Origin: Thiobacillus denitrificans DSM 12475
GTDB taxonomy: Bacteria > Pseudomonadota > Gammaproteobacteria > Burkholderiales > Thiobacillaceae
DNA length: 64,000 nucleotides
NCBI RefSeq assembly: GCF_000376425.1
Contig: NZ_AQWL01000002.1
Location: 268,574-332,573, forward strand
Direction of reading: 5' to 3'
Position numbers and translations under genes: made by a program. Under the pieces are notes generated by a model. That model was not told the DNA's origin. It searched no databases and saw nothing but the letters and a program-made list of their open reading frames with translations. Shown here one piece after another: positions 53,844 through 64,000 of the stretch. The stretch's first letter is position 1, and each line of letters opens with the position of its first letter.

Positions 53844-54890
53844 ATGAAAAGAAGGAATCATAACAACCGGCAGGTCGAACTGCCGAACTTCTGTCATATG
53901 GGGGTGAGCCTGCGCATCGCATTGACGACCGAGGCGGCGCTGGTCGCCGGGGTGGCGGCGCGCGCGGCGGACGTCCCGGCCTTCTGGGCGGAATTCGTCG
54001 CCCTGTCTGCACTGGCGCAGCCTGCATTGCTGCTGACCCTGCTTGCGCTGTGCGCAGCGGAACGCTGGCTGCGCGGACTGCCGTATCGCATGGGCGTGGG
54101 ATTCACACTGTTGCTTGGCATGGCGGTTCCCGTGCTGGCGACGCTGTGGCTCAGCCCGCTGCTGGCTGGTTCCCAGCCGGTTCCGCCGGCCGGCGTGGCG
54201 GTGTTCGCCTTGCTGCTGGGTGCCGGCCTGCTGGCCTATTTCAACCTGCGTGCCCGGGCGCTTTCGCCCGCCATCACCGAGGCGCGGCTGCAGGCCCTGC
54301 AGGCGCGCATCCGCCCGCATTTCCTGTTCAACAGCCTGAATGCCGTGCTGTCGCTGGTGCGCAGCGACCCGCACCGGGCCGAACACGCGCTGGAAAACAT
54401 GGCCGACCTGTTCCGTGCGCTGATGGGCAACGCCAGCCAGCTGGCGCCGCTGGAGGACGAAGTCGCGCTTACCCGTGCTTATCTGGAACTGGAGCAGTTG
54501 CGTCTGGGCGACCGCCTGCGGGTGGTCTGGCACACCCATAAAATGCCGGCAGACGCGCTGATTCCACCGCTGGTGATCCAGCCGCTGGTGGAAAACGCGG
54601 TCTACCACGGTATCGAGCCGCTGGCGGACGGCGGCGAAATCAGCCTCAACATTTACCGCAGCGTCGACAAGGTCCACATCGTGGTGCGCAATCCGATCGC
54701 CGCCGATGCCGGTCGCCACAAGGGCAACCGCATCGCTCTGGCGAATATCCGCGAGCGCCTGCTGCTGCACTTCGATCTCGACGCGCAGCTCAAGTTGGAG
54801 CCGCTGGGCGCCGTTTATCAAGTGCATATCGTCATTCCCTATACCCGTGAACGCACCCAACCTGCCCCTGCGCGTCCTCATCGTCGATGA
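53844..54890 (+). CDS. algZ: AlgZ/LytS-type sensor histidine kinase
   Basis: 348 residues from ATG 53844, chosen because the conserved LPNFC segment (13-17) precedes four membrane helices (about 25-133). The His_kinase (LytS) domain has His159 in [29 protein letters not shown] (N-box) and a short G-box [13 protein letters not shown]. It phosphorylates the LytTR regulator whose GTG start lies 44 bases inside its own 3' end. Homologues control alginate or type IV pilus functions in Pseudomonas; here the target is unknown, though pil genes are nearby on the chromosome. Confidence 0.9.
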   Translation: MKRRNHNNRQVELPNFCHMGVSLRIALTTEAALVAGVAARAADVPAFWAEFVALSALAQPALLLTLLALCAAERWLRGLPYRMGVGFTLLLGMAVPVLATLWLSPLLAGSQPVPPAGVAVFALLLGAGLLAYFNLRARALSPAITEARLQALQARIRPHFLFNSLNAVLSLVRSDPHRAEHALENMADLFRALMGNASQLAPLEDEVALTRAYLELEQLRLGDRLRVVWHTHKMPADALIPPLVIQPLVENAVYHGIEPLADGGEISLNIYRSVDKVHIVVRNPIAADAGRHKGNRIALANIRERLLLHFDLDAQLKLEPLGAVYQVHIVIPYTRERTQPAPARPHRR

Positions 54891-55617
54891 CGAGGCGCCC
54901 GCACGCCGCCGTTTGCGCGACGTGCTGGCGGACTGCGCCACCCAGTTGCCGGCCGACATCGTCGACGAAGCCGACAACGGGCTGGATGCATTGGATCGGG
55001 TACAGCAGGAACCGGTCGACGTGGTATTACTCGACATCCGCATGCCCGGCATGGATGGCCTCGAATGCGCCGCCCACCTCAACCGGCTGGCCGTGCCGCC
55101 CGCCATCATCTTCAGCACCGCCTACGATGCCTATGCCTGTCAGGCCTTCGACCTGAATGCGGTCGACTATCTGCTGAAACCGGTGCGCGCCGATCGTCTG
55201 GTACGCGCCCTGTCGCGGGCGCACCGGCTGAATGCCACCGCACTTGACCATCTGCGCGAAGCCCATCCGAAGGCACGCACCCATCTGTCGGTCAACGAGA
55301 AAGGCCGTATCGTGCTGATCCCGATGGCGGATATCCTCTATCTCAAGGCGGAACTCAAATACGTCACCGTGCGCACCGCCGCCCGAGAATTTCTCATCGA
55401 GGAATCGCTGGTCCGGCTGGAGAGCGAGTTCGGCGACGCTTTTCGGCGCATCCACCGCAACTGCCTGGTCGCCAGCGCGCGCATCCGCGAAATCGGCAAG
55501 CTGCCGGGCGAGGACGATGGTCATTTTCTGCGCCTGGACGGGCTGGACGAGCGCTTGATGGTGAGCCGGCGCCAGTATTCCGCGCTGCGTGAAAAATTAG
55601 TTCAACATAAACAATGA
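54847..55617 (+). CDS. algR: AlgR/LytTR-type response regulator
   Basis: 256 residues from a GTG at 54847. Receiver domain with phospho-acceptor Asp63 (VVLLDIRMPGMDG) and Lys in DYLLKPVRADR, then a LytTR DNA-binding domain (about 150-250: ILYLKAELKYVTVRT, FRRIHRNCLVASARIREI). It overlaps algZ by 44 bases. A GNRA-loop terminator follows at 55739. Confidence 0.93.
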   Translation: MNAPNLPLRVLIVDDEAPARRRLRDVLADCATQLPADIVDEADNGLDALDRVQQEPVDVVLLDIRMPGMDGLECAAHLNRLAVPPAIIFSTAYDAYACQAFDLNAVDYLLKPVRADRLVRALSRAHRLNATALDHLREAHPKARTHLSVNEKGRIVLIPMADILYLKAELKYVTVRTAAREFLIEESLVRLESEFGDAFRRIHRNCLVASARIREIGKLPGEDDGHFLRLDGLDERLMVSRRQYSALREKLVQHKQ

Positions 55618-55680
55618 GTTGCATTTTTCCTACAACTAAAGTTGTATAGCCAGCCGGCACACACCTTCGTAGGATGAACG

Positions 55681-55703
55681 AGCTTGTGGTTTGACCACAA
55701 GCT
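55681..55703. repeat. Short perfect stem-loop after algR
   Basis: AGCTTGTGGT, TTG, ACCACAAGCT: a 10-base-pair perfect hairpin with three-base loop. It is nested in an outer GAAC/GTTC pairing. It lies in the algR 3' region, upstream of the proper terminator, and has no U-tract. Confidence 0.6.
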
Positions 55704-55738
55704 GGAAGTTCTCCGCAACGAGGGGTTTCCCTTGTTTC

Positions 55739-55768
55739 GCCGGGTTCGCAAGAATCCGGCATTTTTTT
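55739..55768 (+). terminator. Rho-independent terminator of algZR
   Basis: GCCGGGTTC pairs with GAATCCGGC (one G-U pair) around a GCAA tetraloop, followed by A and seven T residues. It ends 26 bases before the ATG of the Nudix gene. Confidence 0.9.
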
Positions 55769-55793
55769 GCCCACGCTCGGTATCATCGCGGGC

Positions 55794-56351
55794 ATGAAAA
55801 ACGATATCCCCGATCTCACCGAAACCGGATTGGCGAGCGAAACCGTCTTCAAGGGGCGGCTGTTGCACGTCAAACGCGACCGGGTGCGCCTGCCCGATGG
55901 CGGCGAATCGACGCGCGAATACATCGTCCATCCTGGCGCCGTCGTCGTCATTCCGCTGTTCGACAACGGCGACCTGCTGCTCGAGCGTCAGCACCGCTAC
56001 CCGCTGCATCGCGATTTCATCGAGCTGCCGGCCGGCAAGATCGATTCCGGCGAGGGCGATCTCACCTGTGCCAAGCGCGAACTGGAAGAGGAAACCGGCT
56101 ATACCGCGTCCGAGTGGCGTGAACTCACCTCCATCTATCCCTGCATCGGTTATTCCGATGAGCGGCTGGCGTTTTATCTGGCGCGCGGACTCACGGAGGG
56201 CAACCACGGCCGCGACCCCGACGAATTCCTGGAAATTCTCAGGGTGCCGTTCGGCGAGGCGATGGACTGGGTGCGCGACGGCCGCATCTGCGAGACCAAG
56301 ACCGTGATCGGACTGTTCTGGCTGGAGAAAGTGCTACGGCAGGGCTGGTAA
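55794..56351 (+). CDS. Nudix hydrolase, ADP-ribose pyrophosphatase type
   Basis: 185 residues from ATG 55794. The Nudix box GKIDSGE-x7-RELEEETGY is complete (about 81-103). Upstream GAVVVIPLFDNGDLLLERQHRYP and downstream CIGYSDERLAFYLARGL match the NudF/ADPRase branch. It likely cleaves ADP-ribose to AMP and ribose phosphate. The place after algR is usually held by hemC in related genomes. It is convergent with metH. Confidence 0.9.
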   Translation: MKNDIPDLTETGLASETVFKGRLLHVKRDRVRLPDGGESTREYIVHPGAVVVIPLFDNGDLLLERQHRYPLHRDFIELPAGKIDSGEGDLTCAKRELEEETGYTASEWRELTSIYPCIGYSDERLAFYLARGLTEGNHGRDPDEFLEILRVPFGEAMDWVRDGRICETKTVIGLFWLEKVLRQGW

Positions 56352-56367
56352 GCCCCGCCGTGCTGAA

Positions 56368-60072
<3,705 letters not shown>

Positions 60073-60100
60073 GGCGGTCGGCAGAAGCAGGGAACGCTGC

Positions 60101-60106
60101 ATTATA
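60101..60106 (-). promoter_or_regulatory. -10 box of the metH promoter
   Basis: An exact TATAAT on the minus strand, 29-34 bases before the metH ATG at 60072. No clear -35 hexamer was found at standard spacing. Confidence 0.5.
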
Positions 60107-60338
60107 TAAGGTCGGCCCCAGCCCGCTGCGTCTGGCAAGGGCTCAACGTGTTTCTGCCGCTGCAGTCCGACTCTAGACAGGGGGAAATCCGGCGGAGCGG
60201 GCTGGGTACGCTGGCGCAACGCACGCTGAACGCCGTCGCAACGCACCCGGACCCCGCATTGGCAGGTTTTTTTCGCCCTGGCGGGCAGCATCGGGCAAGT
60301 GCTGCTATGGTGGGAACACGATTGCACAGGAGTCCGGC

Positions 60339-60725
60339 ATGAAGCAGCTCAACCCAACCGAAGCGCATGCTTTTTTACAGCAGCATCCCGAAGCCGTGTT
60401 CATCGATTGCCGCTCGGAAATCGAATATCTTTTCGTCGGCCATCCGACCGGCGCGATCCATATCGCCTGGCAGGACGGCCCGGACTGGGACGTCAATCCG
60501 GATTTTCTCGGCCACGCGCGCAAGGCGGCGTCGGCCAATCGCCCGGTGGTGCTGATCTGCCGCTCGGGGCGCCGGTCGGCGGATGCCGGGCGTTACCTCG
60601 AAAAATACGGTTTTCCCGAGGTCTATAACGTGGTGTACGGGTTCGAAGGCGACATGGATGAAACGCGGCATCGCAGCACGAAGAACGGCTGGCGCTTCGA
60701 CGGGCTGCCGTGGGAACAGACTTGA
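60339..60725 (+). CDS. Rhodanese-domain protein
   Basis: 128 residues, single rhodanese domain, cytoplasmic. The active-site loop is CRSGRRS (about 74-80), following VVLICRSG; the N-terminal [10 protein letters not shown] and [11 protein letters not shown] are typical. ATG with AGGAG upstream. It probably moves sulfane sulfur; partner unknown. It is convergent with the VIT1 gene. Confidence 0.92.
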   Translation: MKQLNPTEAHAFLQQHPEAVFIDCRSEIEYLFVGHPTGAIHIAWQDGPDWDVNPDFLGHARKAASANRPVVLICRSGRRSADAGRYLEKYGFPEVYNVVYGFEGDMDETRHRSTKNGWRFDGLPWEQT

Positions 60726-60763
60726 TTTTCCGTGTGTCTGCGCCCTGGTGGGCGAAAGAAAGC

Positions 60764-61795
60764 TCAGCCTAGCGACACCCCCAGCCAGGCGCCGATGAAA
60801 TATGTGGCCAATCCCGCCGCGCCACCGATGCCGAGCATGCGCAGGCCGCTCAGCGCGGCGTGGCGCCCGGTGAACAGGCTCATGCAGGCGCCGACGGCGA
60901 ACAACCCGAACGCGGTCAGCGCGATCGAGATCGCAAGCGCATTGCCGTGGTCGAGCAGGAACGGCAATAGCGGCAGCGCTGCGCCGGCGGTGAAGGCGGC
61001 AAACGACGAGGCTGCCGCCACCCAGGGCGACCCGAGTTCGTCGGGGTTGAGGCCGAGTTCCTCGCGTGCCAGGGTGTCGAGTGCGTGCTCGGGATCCTGC
61101 ATCAGCGTATCGGCCAACCGCCGCGCCTCGTCCGTGGGCATGCCCTTGGCGGCGTAGATCAGCGCCAGTTCGGCCGCTTCTTCCCGCGGGTATTTTTCCA
61201 GCTCGGCGCGCTCCAGCCCGATCTGGTATTCGAACATTTCGCGTTGCGAACGCACCGAAATGTATTCCCCCGATGCCATCGAAAATGCACCTGCCAACAG
61301 CCCGGCCACGCCGGTCAGCACGATGACAGCCGGTTCCGGCGCTGCGCCGGCCACGCCGTAGATCAGTGCGGCGTTCGATACCAGCCCGTCGTTGACGCCG
61401 AACACCCCGGCGCGCAGGACGTTGCCGACAGCACCGTTCTGGTGGCGCTTGCCGATGTCGTCGACTTTCAGCGGCGTGCCATGTGGCAGCGCCTGGGTAT
61501 ACAGGACCATGCCGCGCACTTTCATCGCCGCCAGTACGCCGCGCATCGCACGTGGCTTGAATACGCGAGTGAGGCGGGCGACGGCGCGGGTGCGCAGGTC
61601 GGGCCGGAAAGTCGTCGGCACCTCGTCACCGTTCTGGATGATGGCGGCCAGCCAGATGTCCGCCTGCTCGTCGGCCGCCTGCGCCAGCTCCCTGAACAGG
61701 GTTTCGCGCGGCGTGCCGCGTTCGCATTCGGCGACGACGCGGTAGAGCCAGGCAGACTGCTTCTCTTCCTGCCAGGAGGTGTGAGCCGAACTCAC
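60764..61795 (-). CDS. VIT1/CCC1-family iron/manganese transporter with N-terminal helical domain
   Basis: 343 residues from a GTG overlapping the comM stop (GTGA). Residues 1-about 115 form a rubrerythrin-like helical region, and the rest is the VIT1 membrane domain with five segments (VFGVNDGLVSNAALIYGVAG, AGAFSMASGEYISVRSQ, LGLNPDELGSPWVAAASSF). The exact ferritin-like His/Glu pattern of rubrerythrin fusions is incomplete (LAQAADEQADIW), so metal binding in the N-terminal part is uncertain. It probably exports Fe(II) or Mn(II). Confidence 0.88.
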   Translation of the reverse strand: MSSAHTSWQEEKQSAWLYRVVAECERGTPRETLFRELAQAADEQADIWLAAIIQNGDEVPTTFRPDLRTRAVARLTRVFKPRAMRGVLAAMKVRGMVLYTQALPHGTPLKVDDIGKRHQNGAVGNVLRAGVFGVNDGLVSNAALIYGVAGAAPEPAVIVLTGVAGLLAGAFSMASGEYISVRSQREMFEYQIGLERAELEKYPREEAAELALIYAAKGMPTDEARRLADTLMQDPEHALDTLAREELGLNPDELGSPWVAAASSFAAFTAGAALPLLPFLLDHGNALAISIALTAFGLFAVGACMSLFTGRHAALSGLRMLGIGGAAGLATYFIGAWLGVSLG

Positions 61796-63279
61796 GCCTG
61801 CCTCCGGTACTGGATCGCCTCGGCAAGATGGGCCGTCGTGATGGCATCGCAGCCGGCGAGATCGGCCACGCTGCGCGCCAGCTTGAGTACCCGGTGGTAG
61901 GCGCGCGCCGACAGGTTGAGACGTGCGATGGCCTGCTTGAGCAGGCCATCGCCGGCTGCATCCAGTGCGCAGTGGCGGTCGATTTCCTGGGTGCCGAGCG
62001 CGGCGTTGGGTTTGCCCTGGCGCTGTAGCTGGCGGTTGCGCGCCACCTGCACGCGGGCGCGGATGGCGGCGCTGGGCTCGCCCGCAGCGGCCTGCATCAG
62101 TTCGTCCTGCGTCAGCGCGGGCACGCTGACCTGGATGTCGATGCGGTCGAGCAGCGGCCCCGAAATGCGTGCGCGGTAACGCGCGATCTGGTCCGGGGTG
62201 TCGCGGCAGGCCTGGGTGGGATGGCCGAGGTAGCCGCAGGGGCAGGGGTTCATCGCCGCCACCAGCTGGAAGCGCGCCGGGAAGTCGGCCTGCCGTGCCG
62301 CGCGTGAAATGGTGATGTGGCCGGTTTCCAGCGGTTCGCGCAGCACTTCCAGCACCTGCCGCGAGAACTCCGGCAGCTCGTCGAGAAACAGCACGCCGTG
62401 GTGCGCCAGCGAAATTTCGCCCGGGCGCGGATTGCCGCCGCCGCCCACCAGCGCCACCGCGGAGGCGGTGTGGTGCGGCGCGCGGAACGGGCGGCGCTGC
62501 CAGTGCCGGTGCTGGAAACCGCCGTTGAGCGATTGCAGTGCGGCGGTTTCCAGCGCCTCGGTCTCGTCCATTGCCGGCAGGATGCCGGGAAAGCGCGCGG
62601 CCAGCATCGACTTGCCGGTACCGGGCGGCCCCGCCAGCAGCACCGAATGACCGCCCGCCGCAGCGACTTCGAGCGCGCGCTTGGTGGCGGCCTGACCCTT
62701 GACATCGGCAAAGTCGGGATAGTCCGGCGCAGGCGGCACGGCATCGGGTTCGGGTGTAGCGAGCGGGGCCTGCCCCGCGAGCCAGGCGCAGACATCGAGC
62801 AGGCTGGCCGCTCCCAGTGCCTCGACCCCGCGGGCCAATGCCGCCTCGCTGGCCGATTGCGCGGGCAGCACCAGCTGCCGCTGCGCTGCGCGGGTGGCCA
62901 GCGCCATCGCCAGTGCGCCGCGCACCGGGCGCAGTTCGCCGGTCAGCGCGAGTTCGCCGGCGAATTCGGCCTGCCCGAACTTGTCGGCGGGGATCTGCCC
63001 GGAGGCGGCGAGGATCGCCAGCGCGATTGGCAGATCGAAGCGCCCGGATTCCTTGGGAAGATCGGCCGGAGCGAGGTTGACCGTGATGCGCCGCGCCGGG
63101 AATTCGTAGCGTGCGTTCTGGATCGCCGCGCGCACGCGATCGCGCGCTTCCTTCACTTCGGTTTCGGGCAGGCCGACCAGCGTGAATGCCGGCAATCCGT
63201 TGGCGAGGTGCGCCTCGACCACGACCTCGGGCGCGTGCATGCCGTTTAACGCCCGGCTTTTGACGACGGCGACGGCCAT
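61792..63279 (-). CDS. comM: ComM/YifB, Mg-chelatase-like AAA+ helicase
   Basis: 495 residues. An N-terminal Lon-protease-like domain (LPAFTLVGLPETEVKEARDR, VNLAPADLPKESGRFDL) comes first, then AAA+ with Walker A AGPPGTGKSMLA, Walker B LFLDELPEF and a zinc-like NPCPCGYLG. ComM speeds branch migration during natural transformation, which fits a genome with type IV pili. It lies four bases after ubiK and is coupled to the VIT1 gene. Confidence 0.95.
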   Translation of the reverse strand: MAVAVVKSRALNGMHAPEVVVEAHLANGLPAFTLVGLPETEVKEARDRVRAAIQNARYEFPARRITVNLAPADLPKESGRFDLPIALAILAASGQIPADKFGQAEFAGELALTGELRPVRGALAMALATRAAQRQLVLPAQSASEAALARGVEALGAASLLDVCAWLAGQAPLATPEPDAVPPAPDYPDFADVKGQAATKRALEVAAAGGHSVLLAGPPGTGKSMLAARFPGILPAMDETEALETAALQSLNGGFQHRHWQRRPFRAPHHTASAVALVGGGGNPRPGEISLAHHGVLFLDELPEFSRQVLEVLREPLETGHITISRAARQADFPARFQLVAAMNPCPCGYLGHPTQACRDTPDQIARYRARISGPLLDRIDIQVSVPALTQDELMQAAAGEPSAAIRARVQVARNRQLQRQGKPNAALGTQEIDRHCALDAAGDGLLKQAIARLNLSARAYHRVLKLARSVADLAGCDAITTAHLAEAIQYRRQA

Positions 63280-63283
63280 TTTT

Positions 63284-63547
63284 TTATTCTTCTTCGCGCT
63301 GCTGTTTTTCCAGTTCGGCCAGGCGAGCTTCCAGCTGCGCGAGCTTTTCGCGGGTGCGCGCCAGCACTTCGGCCTGCACGTCGAATTCCTCGCGGCTCAC
63401 CATGTCGAGCTTGCCGAGCATTGAGGTGACGCCGGCCTTGAGGTTCTGCTCGATGTCCTTCGCCGGTGACTGCTTGAGTACATCGCCCAGCTTGCCGACC
63501 AGGTCGTTGATGAATGCGGGGGTGGGAAATTTCGGATTCGGGTTCAT
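63284..63547 (-). CDS. ubiK: UbiK, ubiquinone biosynthesis accessory factor (BMFP/YqiC)
   Basis: 87 residues from ATG 63547 (MNPNPKFPTPAFINDL). An amphipathic N-terminal helix is followed by a C-terminal coiled coil (LARTREKLAQLEARLAELEK). UbiK trimerises and works with UbiJ, also encoded here, in the aerobic Ubi metabolon. It is the first gene of the ubiK-comM-VIT1 run. Confidence 0.9.
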   Translation of the reverse strand: MNPNPKFPTPAFINDLVGKLGDVLKQSPAKDIEQNLKAGVTSMLGKLDMVSREEFDVQAEVLARTREKLAQLEARLAELEKQQREEE

Positions 63548-63648
63548 GGCGCTCTCCAGTAACCGGAGAGTGTACAAGCACTGCGTCTATCCAGCGCAGA
63601 ACCAGGCTGTGGCGTGCAGCACAAAGAGGGTGCATGGCGTTTTCATGA

Positions 63649-63665
63649 CGCACCACGAAAGTGCA
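63649..63665 (+). promoter_or_regulatory. Candidate NtrC-binding site
   Basis: CGCACCACGAAAGTGCA is a 17-base near-dyad that matches TGCACCA-N3-TGGTGCA at 11 of 14 fixed positions. It lies about 65-80 bases upstream of the candidate sigma-54 promoter, suitable for an enhancer. A second TGCA-N12-TGCA pair at 63615-63634 has non-standard spacing. Confidence 0.45.
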
Positions 63666-63727
63666 GTCTATGCCCGATTGCATAAGTTTATTAATTCAAC
63701 TGTCTGTTTTTTAAATGAAATTTAGTC

Positions 63728-63743
63728 TGGCACAGCTTGTGCT
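63728..63743 (+). promoter_or_regulatory. Candidate sigma-54 promoter of the TorF-type porin gene
   Basis: TGGCAC, five bases, GTGCT: the -24 element is perfect and the -12 GC is at exact spacing. The ATG of the porin is 47 bases downstream with GGGAG before it. This fits nitrogen control of a porin that in many relatives precedes glnK-amtB. Confidence 0.7.
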
Positions 63744-63789
63744 GCATGAGTGGAGCAATCTTGCGCGCCCTCAATTCGGGAGACATTTC

Positions 63790-64000
63790 ATGAAAAAACT
63801 TGCACACGCCGCGCTTGTGGCCGGTTTCGCGGGCATGTCCGGCTTCGCCATGGCGGCTGAAGAAAGCAGTCCCCACAGCCTCACCGGCAACCTGGGGTTT
63901 TTCTCCGACTACGCCTTCCGAGGCGTTTCCCAGACCGACGAGGATCCCGCCATCCAGGGGGGGTTCGACTACGCCCACTCCAGCGGTTTCTACCTGGGAA
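63790..64000 (+). CDS. TorF-family outer-membrane porin, N-terminal part only
   Basis: 70 codons before the window ends. A Sec signal peptide (MKKLAHAALVAGFAGMSGFA, cut after AMAA) is followed by SLTGNLGFFSDYAFRGVSQT and DPAIQGGFDYAHSSGFYLG, the opening of the TIGR02001 porin family. It is expected to be a beta-barrel. In related genomes glnK and amtB commonly follow; they cannot be checked here. Confidence 0.8.
   Translation, partial: MKKLAHAALVAGFAGMSGFAMAAEESSPHSLTGNLGFFSDYAFRGVSQTDEDPAIQGGFDYAHSSGFYLG

Noticed and set aside
60073-60338. Cobalamin riboswitch before metH
   Set aside because: The TATAAT box is about 30 bases before the start, leaving no room for the roughly 200-base aptamer, and no conserved B12-box was seen.

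Overview
The window is GC-rich, densely coded chromosomal DNA from a Gram-negative betaproteobacterium. A Thiobacillus-like or other Nitrosomonadales organism is my best guess, from gene content and order rather than from any search. Pointers are the PEP-CTERM/exosortase regulatory genes (prsK, prsR, prsT, EpsB-type sugar transferase), pilMNOPQ next to mrcA, the ubiE-ubiJ-ubiB block, argH divergent from algZR, and lysA-lptM-cyaY. I see no tRNA, rRNA, CRISPR array, insertion sequence or prophage.

Layout. 1-10.5 kb (minus): an exopolysaccharide/PEP-CTERM block of two tandem TPR lipoproteins (the first cut by the window edge), response regulator PrsR, kinase PrsK and a sugar transferase behind a candidate sigma-54 promoter. 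10.6-13.5 kb (minus): penicillin-binding protein 1A with a small coupled gene. 13.9-19.1 kb (plus): type IV pilus operon pilMNOPQ. 19.2-25.9 kb (plus): a compact five-gene run of aroK, a secreted beta-helix protein, a triple-VanZ membrane protein, a DHH phosphoesterase and an ATP-sulfurylase-like/APS kinase fusion, closed by a perfect hairpin. 26-30.3 kb (minus): ubiE-ubiJ-ubiB and a sodium:solute symporter. 30.4-32.5 kb (plus): phoBR behind a three-repeat Pho box. 32.5-33.3 kb: tandem palindromic repeats, a HIT protein and the C-terminal remnant of a PEP-CTERM protein.

33.3-41.3 kb (minus): membrane protein Gcr, a very large FAD/Fe-S oxidoreductase, YedI and NadA. 41.4-47.3 kb: Hda, thioredoxin, a small unknown protein and an RND efflux pair. 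47.4-49.0 kb (plus): msrPQ. 49.1-53.8 kb: histone H1-like protein, lysA, lptM, cyaY, a MarR regulator with a cysteine tail, and argH. 53.8-56.4 kb (plus): algZR and a Nudix hydrolase. 56.4-63.5 kb: metH, a rhodanese, a VIT1-type transporter, comM and ubiK. 63.6-64.0 kb: the start of a TorF-type porin behind a candidate NtrC/sigma-54 promoter.

The parts most worth a second look are the 19-26 kb operon (possible PAPS/pAp chemistry with an ATP-sulfurylase domain lacking its usual catalytic residues), the PEP-CTERM tail lying in frame behind the gcr stop codon, the pilQ start region interrupted by palindromic sequence, and the Cys-tailed MarR protein beside frataxin. All functions are inferred from sequence and family knowledge; no database search or measurement was made.
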